Origin: Rhodocaloribacter sp964552015
GTDB lineage: Bacteria > Bacteroidota > Rhodothermia > Rhodothermales > ISCAR-4553
Reading direction: 5' to 3'
Length of the DNA: 64,000 bases
Assembly: GCA_964552015.1 (NCBI GenBank)
Contig: CAZKFR010000013.1
Coordinates: 3,127 to 67,126 of the forward strand
Shown here: positions 35,386 to 43,865 of the stretch, piece after piece
Layout of the letters: each line of letters begins with the position of its first letter
Position numbering within the stretch: position 1 is the first letter of the stretch
Notes under the pieces: generated by a model
Database searches by the model: none
Seen by the model: the letters and a program-made list of their open reading frames with translations, nothing else
Told to the model about the DNA's origin: nothing
Position numbers and translations under genes: made by a program

Positions 35386-37017
35386 ATGATCCTGATCTAC
35401 GTTTTCACGGCCGTTACCACCGCCTTCGCCCTGTGGCGGGCCGGACGCCGGCTCCGGTTTTTCCTGCACCTGTTCCAGCTGGAAGGATACAAGCCGGCGG
35501 GTTACCTGAAATGGCTGCGTAGCCACGCCGGGGACGTGCTGTTTCGCCGCTCGCACCTGCTCGGACTCGTCCTGTTACTCCTGGCGGCCGTCGGCTACCA
35601 CGTCCTGGCGGCACCGACCCTGACGACCCTGCTCGTGCTGCCGGCATGGGCGGTCGCCTTCGCCTCGTCGCGGCGCTACCGGCGGGACCGGGAGAAGAAA
35701 CCGCTGGCCCTCACGCATCGGATGCAACGGCTCGTGGCCGTCTCGGCCCTGCTCGCCTTCGGGTCCGTTCTGGCCGGAACGGTCATCGGGCTCCGGCACG
35801 CGGGCCTTGCCGGCTTCCTGCCCTATCTCGGCGGGCTGTACCTGGCCGACCTGCTGGCGCCGCTGTGGGTGTGGCTGGCCGGCTGGCTCCTGCAGCCCGT
35901 CGAATGGTCCTTCCAGGAAGGCTTCAAGCGCCGGGCACGACGGCACCTCGCCCGGCGACCGGACCTGACGATCGTCGGCGTGACGGGCTCCTACGGCAAG
36001 ACGAGCGTCAAGTTCATCATCGCGGAACTGCTCGGTCAGCGCTACCACGTCCTCGCCACACCCGGCTCCTACAACACCCCCATGGGCATCTGCCTGGTCG
36101 TCAACAACCAGCTCCGGCCCGAGCACCAGGTGCTCGTGCTCGAGTACGGCATCCGGCACCCCGGCGACATCCGGGAGTTGTGCGCAATTGCCCGGCCCGA
36201 CGTGGCCGTCATCACGACGGTCGGCGTGGCCCACCTGGAGACGATGGGCTCCATCGAGAACATCGCACAGGAGAAGGGGAGCCTGATCACGCACATGAAA
36301 CCGGGCGGGCCGGTGGTCCTCAACGTCGACGACCCACGGGTGGCCGCCATGGCCGAACGAGCCACCGGTCGCGTATGGCGCGTCTCGGTCGAGGGGCACC
36401 CGAACGCCGACATCACGGCCCGCGACCTGCAGTACGGCCCGGACGGCACCACGTTCACGGTGCGGGACGAGGAGGGGCACGAAGCCGTCTTCCGCACGAA
36501 GCTTCTGGGCCGCCATAATGTGTTGAATATCCTGCTCGGGGTGGCCGTAGGCCGTTCGATGGGCCTGCGCCTCCGCCAGATGGCCCACGCAGCGGCACGC
36601 CTCCAGCCCGTCGCGCACCGGCTCCAACTCCGCCAGGAGGGTCCGATCACCGTCATCGACGACGCCTTCAACAGCAACCCTGTCGGCGCCCGCAACGCCG
36701 TCGAAATCCTGGGCCGGTTCACGACGGGACGACGCATCATCGTCACGCCGGGGATGATCGAACTGGGTCCCCGTCAGGAGGAAGAAAACCGGCTCTTCGG
36801 CCATCACATTGCGGCCAACGTGGATCTGGCCCTACTCGTCGGCGAGGCCCAGACGGCCCCGATTCGCGAGGGCCTGCGCGAGGCCGGCTTCCCGGACGAG
36901 AAGGTCCGGGTCGTCCGCTCCCTCTTCGAGGCGAAAGACTTCCTCACGACGTACCTTCGGCCCGGCGACGTCGTCCTCTACGAGAACGACCTGCCCGACC
37001 AGTATGACGAAGCCTGA
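35386..37017 (+). CDS. Membrane-anchored Mur ligase family protein (MurF-like)
   Basis: The protein has 543 residues. The N-terminal 175 residues hold about four hydrophobic segments (MILIYVFTAVTTAFALW; LGLVLLLLAAVGYHVLAAPT; LLVLPAWAVAFA; LVAVSALLAFGSVLAGTVIG), which cytosolic MurF lacks. The ATP-grasp-independent Mur ligase core follows: TIVGVTGSYGKTSVKFIIAE at about 195-214, VLVLEYGIRHPGDI, NVDDPRVAAMAERATGRVWR, LLGRHNVLNILLGVAVGRSM, and the C-terminal VIDDAFNSNPVGARNAVEIL. The fold joins an amino acid or peptide to a UDP-muramyl-type acceptor using ATP. Its real substrate is unknown; it may act on a membrane-linked precursor. It is co-directional with the hydrolase and rnhB. Confidence 0.85.
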   Translation: MILIYVFTAVTTAFALWRAGRRLRFFLHLFQLEGYKPAGYLKWLRSHAGDVLFRRSHLLGLVLLLLAAVGYHVLAAPTLTTLLVLPAWAVAFASSRRYRRDREKKPLALTHRMQRLVAVSALLAFGSVLAGTVIGLRHAGLAGFLPYLGGLYLADLLAPLWVWLAGWLLQPVEWSFQEGFKRRARRHLARRPDLTIVGVTGSYGKTSVKFIIAELLGQRYHVLATPGSYNTPMGICLVVNNQLRPEHQVLVLEYGIRHPGDIRELCAIARPDVAVITTVGVAHLETMGSIENIAQEKGSLITHMKPGGPVVLNVDDPRVAAMAERATGRVWRVSVEGHPNADITARDLQYGPDGTTFTVRDEEGHEAVFRTKLLGRHNVLNILLGVAVGRSMGLRLRQMAHAAARLQPVAHRLQLRQEGPITVIDDAFNSNPVGARNAVEILGRFTTGRRIIVTPGMIELGPRQEEENRLFGHHIAANVDLALLVGEAQTAPIREGLREAGFPDEKVRVVRSLFEAKDFLTTYLRPGDVVLYENDLPDQYDEA

Positions 37018-37035
37018 ACCCGGAAGAGGAACGCG

Positions 37036-37638
37036 ATGCACGACGGAGACGAAGCCCCGGAGTGGGCGTGCTGGCGGCAGGGGTACCGGTACGTGGCCGG
37101 TGTGGATGAAGCGGGGCGGGGCTGCCTGGCCGGGCCGGTCGTCGCGGCCGCGGTGATCCTGCCCACCGGCGCCCGCCTCGAAGGCGTCCGGGACAGCAAG
37201 ACGCTCCGCCCCACCGCCCGCACCCGGCTGGCCGCGATGATCCAGGCGGAAGCCCTCGCCGTGGGTATCGGTTTCTGCACGCCGGCCGAGATCGACCGAC
37301 TGAACATCCTCTGGGCCACGATGGAAGCCATGCGCCGGGCCGTGGCCGCCCTCGACCCCGCTCCGGACTACCTCCTCGTCGACGGCAACCGGTGCTTCGA
37401 CGATCCCCCGTGCCCGGCCCGGCCCGTCGTCCAAGGCGACCGCCTCAGCCCCGTCATCGCCGCCGCCTCCATCCTCGCCAAGACCACCCGCGACCGTCTC
37501 ATGGAGGAGCTCGACCGGCTGCACCCGGAATACGGATGGCACCAGAACAAAGGGTATCCGACCCCTGATCACTATGAGGCGCTGGCTGCCTGCGGACCCT
37601 CCCCCTTCCACCGCCGGTCCTTCCGACTCACCCGATGA
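37036..37638 (+). CDS. rnhB: Ribonuclease HII
   Basis: This 200-residue enzyme cleaves RNA in RNA/DNA hybrids and starts ribonucleotide excision. The catalytic acids sit in YVAGVDEAGRGCLAGP (Asp24, Glu25), then YLLVDGNRCFDDPPCPARPV and QGDRLSPVIAAASILAKTTR. The C-terminal HPEYGWHQNKGYPTPDHYEA is the family signature. It starts 18 bp after the Mur ligase stop and converges on aroK with 4 bp between stops. Confidence 0.95.
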   Translation: MHDGDEAPEWACWRQGYRYVAGVDEAGRGCLAGPVVAAAVILPTGARLEGVRDSKTLRPTARTRLAAMIQAEALAVGIGFCTPAEIDRLNILWATMEAMRRAVAALDPAPDYLLVDGNRCFDDPPCPARPVVQGDRLSPVIAAASILAKTTRDRLMEELDRLHPEYGWHQNKGYPTPDHYEALAACGPSPFHRRSFRLTR

Positions 37639-37642
37639 CGTC

Positions 37643-38188
37643 TCAGAGATGCCACACCAGGGCTTTCAGCAAGGCTCCGGTGGCCATCTCGGGGGTTCCG
37701 CGACCGACATCCACCGTGAGATGCGCCTGCCGGTAGACGGGTTCGCGCTCGGCCAGAAGCGTTTCGATCCGTTGCCGGAGGGCGTCGGGAGGCAACGGCT
37801 TCCCCCGGTCGTCGCAGAGCAGGGGGCGCCGGGCCTGCCCACGCCGGAGCCGCCTCGCCAGTTCGCCGGGCTTCACACGCAGGTAGACGACGGTGCCATG
37901 GTCGCGCGCCCAGCGGAGATGGTCCTCCTGCATGAACGTACCGCCTCCGGTGGCCACCACCACGCGGTCCAGGCCGGCGGTAGCCCGCAGCGCGTCGGCC
38001 TCCAGCCAGCGGAAAGCGGCCTCCCCGTCTTCGGCAAAGATCGCTCGGATGGACTTCCCGGCACGCTGCACCACCGCCTCGTCGAGATCCACGAAAGTGA
38101 ACCCGAGCGCCCCGGCCAGGCGCGGCCCCAGGGTGCTCTTGCCGCAGCCCATGAAGCCGGTCAGGTAGATGCGTTCAGGCCGGGCCAT
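37643..38188 (-). CDS. aroK: Shikimate kinase
   Basis: The protein has 181 residues from the ATG at 38188. The P-loop TGFMGCGKSTLG is at residues 10-21, followed by FVDLDEAVVQRAGKSIRAIF, DGEAAFRWLEADALR, VVVATGGGTFMQEDH and the lid VYLRVKPGELARRLRRGQAR. It phosphorylates shikimate in aromatic amino-acid synthesis. Other aro genes are not in the window. It is divergent from truA. Confidence 0.92.
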   Translation of the reverse strand: MARPERIYLTGFMGCGKSTLGPRLAGALGFTFVDLDEAVVQRAGKSIRAIFAEDGEAAFRWLEADALRATAGLDRVVVATGGGTFMQEDHLRWARDHGTVVYLRVKPGELARRLRRGQARRPLLCDDRGKPLPPDALRQRIETLLAEREPVYRQAHLTVDVGRGTPEMATGALLKALVWHL

Positions 38189-38304
38189 GCCATCCGGATG
38201 AGATCGAGAGAACCACGTACCGCAGCGGGCACTGCCCGTCCTCGAACCTGATTGCCCCCGCAGGGTTTCAGAGGCGACCCACTTCGTCCCAAGCCACATC
38301 GCCC

Positions 38305-39048
38305 GTGCCTACGTACCGTCTTCTGATCGAATACGACGGCAGCACCTTCCACGGATGGCAGATCCAGCCGGATCGACCGACCGTGCAGGAAGCCCTCGAA
38401 CAGGCGGCGGCGACGGTCCTGCGACGGCCCGTTTCGATCGTCGGCTCGGGACGGACGGACACCGGCGTTCATGCCCGCGGCCAGGTAGCCCACTTCACCA
38501 CCGACGCCCCGGTGAACCCCTTCCGCCTTCGGAACGCGCTCAATGGCCTGCTCCCCCCCACCGTCGCCGTGCTGGCGCTGGAGCCCGCCCCCGACGGCTT
38601 CCATGCCCGCTACGACGCCCGCCGCAGGCGCTACCACTATTACGCCAGCCTCGACCCGCGCCCCCTCGAGCGCGCCTGGCGCCTCATCCTCCGGCCTCCT
38701 CCCGACGTGGCCCGCATGAACCGGGCAGCCGCCGCCCTGCTGGGCACCCACGATTTCTCGTCATTCTGCCGCACCCGGTCCGAGACGGAGAACCGCGTCT
38801 GCACCGTCGAGGAGGCGCGATGGGTGGCGGAGGAACGCCCCGGCGATCTGTACTTCCGGATCGTCGCCGACCGTTTTCTCCACGGCATGGTACGCGCCCT
38901 GGTGGGCACCCTCCTCCAGATCGGTCGTGGGAAGCGCCCCGAGGACGACCTGCCGCGGATCCTGGCCGCACGGGACCGCCGGGCGGCCGGTCCGGCGGCA
39001 CCCGCCCATGGCCTCGTGCTGGAACACGTCAGCTATGATGTGACATGA
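38305..39048 (+). CDS. truA: tRNA pseudouridine(38-40) synthase
   Basis: The protein has 247 residues from a GTG at 38305 (PTYRLLIEYDGSTFHGWQIQ). The catalytic Asp52 is in VGSGRTDTGVHARGQVAHF. Further motifs are NALNGLLPPTVAVLALEPAP, FHARYDARRRRYHYYASLDP, GTHDFSSFCRTRSETENRVC and FLHGMVRALVGTLLQIGRGK. The stop overlaps the ATG of the next gene (ATGA), so the kelch-like lipoprotein gene is probably co-translated. Confidence 0.94.
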   Translation: MPTYRLLIEYDGSTFHGWQIQPDRPTVQEALEQAAATVLRRPVSIVGSGRTDTGVHARGQVAHFTTDAPVNPFRLRNALNGLLPPTVAVLALEPAPDGFHARYDARRRRYHYYASLDPRPLERAWRLILRPPPDVARMNRAAAALLGTHDFSSFCRTRSETENRVCTVEEARWVAEERPGDLYFRIVADRFLHGMVRALVGTLLQIGRGKRPEDDLPRILAARDRRAAGPAAPAHGLVLEHVSYDVT

Positions 39049-40385
39049 CCGGATCAGGCTACCTCTGGCCGCGCCTCGTGATCGGGGTGCTCGTGGCCCT
39101 GATGGCGGCGTGCGAGCGGCCCTTCGTCGAGGAACGACCGCCCGCGATCGAGGTCATCGAGCCGGACCTCTCGGTCGTCCAGACGGCCGAGCGTCTGCGC
39201 CTGCGCCTGCGGGCCACGTCGTTCCGCCCGGTCGACCGGGTCTCGGTCGATGGCGTGGCGATGACGTTCATCCCGGACGAAGCAGTGTGGGAGGCTGACG
39301 TCGCCCTGGCCCGGGGCCACAACGCGCTCGTCGTCGAGGCTGTCGACGTGAACGGCGTGCGGGGCGTCGACACGCTCCATGCCGTCCGCCTGCCGTATCA
39401 CCTGCCGGGTGGGGCGCCGGTGCTCGAGGCGCCCCGCGCCGGCCATACCGTCACCCGCCTTTCCGACGGCAGCCTGCTGCTGGCGGGCGGGGTCGCCGCG
39501 GCGGACGGGCCGGCTCTCGGCACGGCCTTCCTGCTTGCGCCCGGCGGCACCCGCTTCGAGCGCCTGCCCGACTCGCTTCACGGGCCCCGCGCCGGCCACA
39601 CCGCCACCCGCCTCCCCGACGGCAGCGTGCTCTTCCTCGGCGGCAGCCGCCGCCTCGACGTACCCGGCCTCGACGCCCTCGTCGAGACGGCAGAGCGCTT
39701 CGATCCGGCCACGCGCACCTTCACCCGGATCCCGGTCGAGGGCGAACCCATCCGGCGCGCCTTCCACACGGCCGTGCTGCGCCTCGAGGACGGCCTCCCG
39801 ATCGTCGACCTGTACGGAGGCCGCGGAGACGTGCAGTACCGGCCCGCACCGCGCCTGGGCATCCGCAACGACCTGCGCAGCTTCGCCCTGGTCCGGGACA
39901 CCCTCCGGGCCCTCAGCCCCGCTCCCGGCCCCTTCATCGCACCGCTCACGGGGCACACCCAGACACCCGTGGACCAGGCCGACGAAACCCGGGCACGCCG
40001 CTTCCTCGTACTCGGCGCCTTCTTCGACGGTGCCTTTGCCGACGTGACCAGCCTCTTCTTCGACTACGATCCCACGCTCGGTCTTTTCATCGACCCCGCC
40101 CCGCCGCCCCTCCTCCCACGAACCCGCCACGCGGCGGTCCACCTTCGCCCGGGCTTCGTCCTCGTCCTGGGCGGACGCCAGGGCACCGGCCTCCCCTCCG
40201 ACGCCGACGTATACGTGGAACCCGCCCGCCGCTTCTTCCGTTTGCCCGCTGCCGATCCGGAGGCGTTCCGAAGGTCCTCGCTGACCGCAACCTTTCTCGG
40301 CGACGGGCGAATACTGCTTACGGGTGGACAAGGCCCCGACGGCTCGGTCCAGGCCCGCACCGACCTGCTTACTCTTGACTTCTGA
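39045..40385 (+). CDS. Kelch-repeat-like lipoprotein of unknown function
   Basis: The protein has 446 residues. The N-terminus (VIGVLVALMAAC) has a lipobox with Cys23. Residues 30-125 look like an Ig-like domain (VIEPDLSVVQTAERLRLRLR; HNALVVEAVDVNGVRG). From 130 on, repeats recur as RAGHTVTRLSDGSLLLAGGV, RAGHTATRLPDGSVLFLGGS, FHTAVLRLEDG, RTRHAAVHLRPGFVLVLGGR and TATFLGDGRILLTGGQGPDG, the kelch/galactose-oxidase propeller pattern. No catalytic site was recognised. It is likely anchored in a membrane facing the periplasm or surface. Confidence 0.75.
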   Translation: MTGSGYLWPRLVIGVLVALMAACERPFVEERPPAIEVIEPDLSVVQTAERLRLRLRATSFRPVDRVSVDGVAMTFIPDEAVWEADVALARGHNALVVEAVDVNGVRGVDTLHAVRLPYHLPGGAPVLEAPRAGHTVTRLSDGSLLLAGGVAAADGPALGTAFLLAPGGTRFERLPDSLHGPRAGHTATRLPDGSVLFLGGSRRLDVPGLDALVETAERFDPATRTFTRIPVEGEPIRRAFHTAVLRLEDGLPIVDLYGGRGDVQYRPAPRLGIRNDLRSFALVRDTLRALSPAPGPFIAPLTGHTQTPVDQADETRARRFLVLGAFFDGAFADVTSLFFDYDPTLGLFIDPAPPPLLPRTRHAAVHLRPGFVLVLGGRQGTGLPSDADVYVEPARRFFRLPAADPEAFRRSSLTATFLGDGRILLTGGQGPDGSVQARTDLLTLDF

Positions 40386-40394
40386 CCGAACGGG

Positions 40395-40586
40395 ATGGAT
40401 CTCCAGCTTATCATCCGATGGATCGTCATCGCCATCGTCCTGATGGTGGCGGTGGTCCTCTTGAGCCTGATCCTGAAGATCGCGGGCTTCCTCCTGCATA
40501 TTGCCCTGAAGATCCTCCTGGTCCTGTTCCTGATCGCCGTCGTCCTCCGCTTCTTCGAGCTGCTCCAGCAGAAACGGCGGTACTGA
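40395..40586 (+). CDS. Small hydrophobic membrane protein
   Basis: This 63-residue frame starts 9 bp after the kelch gene. It is almost wholly hydrophobic: two segments (LIIRWIVIAIVLMVAVVLLS and LHIALKILLVLFLIAVVLRF), then a basic end (ELLQQKRRY). No family was recognised. The compact, in-line position supports a real gene, but another use of this region is possible. Confidence 0.6.
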   Translation: MDLQLIIRWIVIAIVLMVAVVLLSLILKIAGFLLHIALKILLVLFLIAVVLRFFELLQQKRRY

Positions 40587-40627
40587 GCCGCCTGCCATCC
40601 CCGGTTTCCGGACGACGTTCGCACACC

Positions 40628-41107
40628 ATGAGTCTTTCCAGCCTGCTCGACACGGACCGACGATGGATGAAACAGGCCCTGCAGGAGGCGGAACGGGCCT
40701 TTGACCGGGGCGAGGTGCCCGTCGGTGCGGTGGTCGTGCGAGACCACCGGGTGGTTGGCCGGGGGCACAACCTGGTGGAGCACCTCCAGGACCCGACGGC
40801 CCACGCCGAGATCATCGCCATCACAGCCGCGTGCGAGACGCTGGGCACCAAGTTCCTGGAGGGTTGCACCCTGTACGTGACCCTGGAACCCTGCCCGATG
40901 TGTGCCGGCGCCATCGTATGGGCCCGCCTGAGCCGCCTCGTTTTCGGCGCCTTCGACGAGAAAGCCGGCAGCGCCTCTACGCTCTACAACATTCCGCAGG
41001 ACCCACGGCTCAACCACCATGTCGACATCGTTTCCGGGGTCGAGGCCGACCGCGCCGCCGAGCTCTTGCAGGCCTTCTTCCGCACACGGCGCAACGGGAA
41101 GCCCTGA
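40628..41107 (+). CDS. tadA: tRNA adenosine(34) deaminase
   Basis: The protein has 159 residues from the ATG at 40628. The zinc site is His59-Ala-Glu61 in PTAHAEI, and Cys89 and Cys92 in LEPCPMCAGAIVWARLSRLV. VYGAxDxKxG-type sequence is present as FGAFDEKAGS. It converts A34 to inosine in tRNA-Arg. The region upstream in the same frame is open but lacks homology. It converges on moaB. Confidence 0.94.
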   Translation: MSLSSLLDTDRRWMKQALQEAERAFDRGEVPVGAVVVRDHRVVGRGHNLVEHLQDPTAHAEIIAITAACETLGTKFLEGCTLYVTLEPCPMCAGAIVWARLSRLVFGAFDEKAGSASTLYNIPQDPRLNHHVDIVSGVEADRAAELLQAFFRTRRNGKP

Positions 41108-41116
41108 CCCGCGCCG

Positions 41117-41620
41117 CTACCGACGGAGTAGCTCCCAGACGAGGTGCCGCAATTCGGGCAGAATGAGGCGTTCGAGGGCCAGCCGGACGGCATTCGTGGA
41201 GCCGGGGGTTGCAAAGATGAGGGTGTCCCGGTAGACGCCGGCCGTGGCGCGCGAGAGCATGGCCCCCGGACCGATCTCCTCGTACGAAAGCATACGGAAC
41301 AGTTCACCGAACCCCGGCAGCGTTTTTTCCATCCGGGCCGAGAGGGCCTCGTAGGTCGTATCCCGCCGGCTGATGCCGGTGCCCCCGTTGAACAGGATGA
41401 CCTCGACCTCCCCCGCCAGCGCGTCGAGGTGCTCCGCGATGAGGTCCGGCTCGTCAGGGACCAGGACGTAGTGTACGACGTCGTGGCCTTCTTCGGCCAG
41501 GCGGCGCCGCATGAGCGCCCCGCTCGTGTCCGTTTCCTCCGTCCGCGTGTCGCTGACGGTAACGACGGCACACCGCACGGGAACGTCGCGGGCCGCCGCT
41601 TTATGCTTCGTGTAGCTCAT
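41117..41620 (-). CDS. moaB: MoaB/Mog-type molybdopterin biosynthesis protein
   Basis: This 167-residue protein has the MogA/MoaB fold: VVTVSDTRTEETDTSGALMR, VILFNGGTGISRRDTTYEAL, and LSRATAGVYRDTLIFATPGS then TNAVRLALERLILPEL. MoaB/MogA adenylates molybdopterin or is a related non-catalytic paralogue. A molybdenum enzyme (MsrP) is close by (42807-43862). The start overlaps the yidD stop by 20 bases. Confidence 0.9.
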   Translation of the reverse strand: MSYTKHKAAARDVPVRCAVVTVSDTRTEETDTSGALMRRRLAEEGHDVVHYVLVPDEPDLIAEHLDALAGEVEVILFNGGTGISRRDTTYEALSARMEKTLPGFGELFRMLSYEEIGPGAMLSRATAGVYRDTLIFATPGSTNAVRLALERLILPELRHLVWELLRR

Positions 41621-41894
41621 GGTCGGCAGGCAGCACGTCGTGGGGGCGCGGCTCCCCGAACCAGCGGGGCGGGTCGTACCCGTGCCCCCCCCAGGGATGA
41701 CACCGCGCCAGGCGATGCACCGTCAGGATAAGCCCCTTCACCGCCCCGTACTTCGCCAGCGCCTCGAGGGCATACGCCGAGCAGCTGGGCGTGTACCGGC
41801 AACTCGACGGGAGATGCGGCGACAGGATGAGCTGGTAGAGCCGCACCAACCCTATGAGAAGCAGGCGTGGTAACCGGAGCAGGGATCGGAGCAT
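41601..41894 (-). CDS. yidD: Membrane protein insertion efficiency factor YidD
   Basis: This 97-residue protein has the YidD core: LLIGLVRLYQLILSPHLPSS, CRYTPSCSAYALEALAKYGA and RCHPWGGHGYDPP. YidD helps YidC insert inner-membrane proteins. Its usual neighbours rnpA, rpmH and yidC are absent here, so this copy is displaced. The N-terminal region is an amphipathic helix. Confidence 0.93.
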   Translation of the reverse strand: MLRSLLRLPRLLLIGLVRLYQLILSPHLPSSCRYTPSCSAYALEALAKYGAVKGLILTVHRLARCHPWGGHGYDPPRWFGEPRPHDVLPADHELHEA

Positions 41895-41956
41895 GACGGC
41901 ATCGGGCCTTCGTGTCCGGCATGTATCCCGCAGCCCGCCCCCTGTTCCCGGTTCGC

Positions 41957-42640
41957 CTAGGGATGGTGCCGCACCGTGGGCCGTGCCGGCCGCTGCACGC
42001 GCCCGCTGAACTTCGACCGCAACCGGCTCCGCAGCGCCTGGAGGTTGACCCGCTTGCGCTGGTGCTTCCGTTCGATCTTCTCGGCGACAGAAGGCACGAG
42101 CGCATCCGCCGTCTCGTCGATCCCGTCGTAGAAACGGAAACGTTCCGGATCGACGCCCAGGCGGGCGAGGTCAAGCGGCCGGGCCGCACGGGCCCAGGGC
42201 GGCGGCGCTTCGGTCGGCATCGAGACGGGGCTGTAGAAATGGCGGACCGTGATCGGGAAGGGCCGCTGCTCCGCCGGAGCCTGGTACACCTCCAGCGCGA
42301 TCTCGAGCGCCCGCTGCCAGGCCGGATGGTCGGTGAAGGGATCCAGACTGAGCAGATAGGCCCGGCGGGGCGTCGGCTCGTTGAACGCACTGAACTGGCG
42401 CGGCTCCAGCACCACGTCGCGGTACGTCGTCCCCCGGAAGCCCGTTTCCACCCGGTTGCGGACGACCCAGGCCACCAGGCGCTGTTCGTCGGGCCGGTCG
42501 CTCTCGGAATAGATGCACCGGGCCAGCCAGACGACCTCGTCCATCTCACGGGGCGAGAGACGACGCAGCCGCTCGTATACGTCATCGGGCGGCGCCCCCC
42601 AGGCCCACAGCCCGACCAGTATCAGCAACCAGCTCGCCAT
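41957..42640 (-). CDS. Cell-wall hydrolase, SleB/CwlJ-like
   Basis: The protein has 227 residues from the ATG at 42640, which opens a hydrophobic signal or anchor (MASWLLILVGLWAWGAPP). The Hydrolase_2/SleB domain covers about 30-145: VVWLARCIYSESDRPDEQRL with Glu46 as the likely catalytic acid, VAWVVRNRVETGFRGTTYRD and VVLEPRQFSAFN. This is a lytic transglycosylase-like fold, named from spore cortex enzymes but common in Gram-negatives. The C-terminus (KIERKHQRKRVNLQALRSRL) is basic. It is divergent from msrP. Confidence 0.8.
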   Translation of the reverse strand: MASWLLILVGLWAWGAPPDDVYERLRRLSPREMDEVVWLARCIYSESDRPDEQRLVAWVVRNRVETGFRGTTYRDVVLEPRQFSAFNEPTPRRAYLLSLDPFTDHPAWQRALEIALEVYQAPAEQRPFPITVRHFYSPVSMPTEAPPPWARAARPLDLARLGVDPERFRFYDGIDETADALVPSVAEKIERKHQRKRVNLQALRSRLRSKFSGRVQRPARPTVRHHP

Positions 42641-42806
42641 CCTTTTCTTACCGTTGAGGAAACGTCTCCGGCCTCGCCCGTACAAAGGGCATACCATGGC
42701 CGAAACGCGCGTGGGTGGCCCGCCCGGAAGCCGGCGGCGGAAACCGGCTCCCTCCGGACGGAAAAAACCACCGCCCCGCTCTGCTCACAGACCCCTTCCC
42801 TGCGAC

Positions 42807-43862
42807 ATGGCTCACATCCTCCTCCGCCCCGGCTGGCAGGCACGCGAACGTGACGTCACCGACTACGCGGCGTACCGGAACCGCCGCGCGTTCCTGAAAC
42901 AGCTCGGCCTCGGCGGCCTGGCCCTGGCCGCACCGCCGCACCTCCTCGGGTGCACCACGCAGTCCACCCCGCACGTCGGCAACGGGCCGGAAGGTCCGCT
43001 CGACACGATCCCCCCCGAAGCGCCCCGGGACGGCCTCCCTGCCCTGCGCAATCCCCGCTTCGACGTGCCCGAACGCGCCGTCACCGAACGGCTGGCCGCC
43101 TCCTCGTACAACAACTTTTACGAGTTCAAGAACAACAGCCTCGACCTGAAGAACGTCTGGCCGGAGACGGGAGCCTATCAGCCCTTCCCGATGACGCTGG
43201 CGGTGGACGGGCTCGTCGAGAAACCTCTGACGCTCGACGTGGCCGACCTGATGCGGCAGATGCCGCTGGAGGAACGCCTCTACCGGTTCCGTTGTGTGGA
43301 GGCCTGGTCGATGACGATCCCGTGGACGGGCTTTCCGTTACGGCGGCTGATCGAGCGGTGTCGTCCCCTCTCGCGCGCTACCCACGTCCGCTTCGTGTGC
43401 CTGGACCGGCCGGAGCAGATGCCGGGCCTGGCGGCCTCCCGGTCCTTCTACCCCTGGCCGTACTACGAGGGCCTGCGCCTGGACGAAGCCATGAACGAAC
43501 TGGCCTTCGTCGCCACCGGCATGTACGGCGAGCCGTTGCCCAAGCAGAACGGTTCGCCCCTGCGTCTGGTACTCCCGTGGAAGTACGGCTACAAGGGTCC
43601 CAAGGCGTTCGTCCGCCTGGAGTTCGTGGACCGGCAGCCGCGTACCTTCTGGCACGACCTGCAGCCGCAGGAATACGGCTTTCTCTCGAACGTCAACCCG
43701 AACCTGCCGCACCCGCGCTGGAGCCAGGCCACCGAGCGGTTCATGGCCAGCCTGGACGATGTTCGTCGCATCCCGACGCAACTGTTCAACGGGTATGCCG
43801 AGTGGGTGGGGCACCTGTATCCCGACGAGCCGAAGCACCCGGTCCCTCCCGGCGCCCGTTGA
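42807..43862 (+). CDS. msrP: Periplasmic protein-methionine-sulfoxide reductase, catalytic subunit
   Basis: This 351-residue molybdoenzyme repairs oxidised Met in the periplasm. From the ATG at 42807 it has a long N-terminus, then a Tat motif RNRRAFLKQLGLGGLALAAP with RR at 26-27. Family motifs are AASSYNNFYEFKNNSLDLKN, the Mo ligand Cys163 in YRFRCVEAWSMTIPWTGF, and YPWPYYEGLRLDEAMNEL. The C-terminal ERFMASLDDVRRIPTQLFNG then YAEWVGHLY is typical. The membrane heme partner MsrQ (YedZ) is not in the window. Confidence 0.92.
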   Translation: MAHILLRPGWQARERDVTDYAAYRNRRAFLKQLGLGGLALAAPPHLLGCTTQSTPHVGNGPEGPLDTIPPEAPRDGLPALRNPRFDVPERAVTERLAASSYNNFYEFKNNSLDLKNVWPETGAYQPFPMTLAVDGLVEKPLTLDVADLMRQMPLEERLYRFRCVEAWSMTIPWTGFPLRRLIERCRPLSRATHVRFVCLDRPEQMPGLAASRSFYPWPYYEGLRLDEAMNELAFVATGMYGEPLPKQNGSPLRLVLPWKYGYKGPKAFVRLEFVDRQPRTFWHDLQPQEYGFLSNVNPNLPHPRWSQATERFMASLDDVRRIPTQLFNGYAEWVGHLYPDEPKHPVPPGAR

Positions 43863-43865
43863 CGC

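Noticed and set aside
40395..40586. The small frame dismissed as a shadow.
   Set aside because: Rejected as a shadow: it is in line with the operon, and the tadA frame upstream of 40628 lacks homology, so it was kept as a low-confidence gene.
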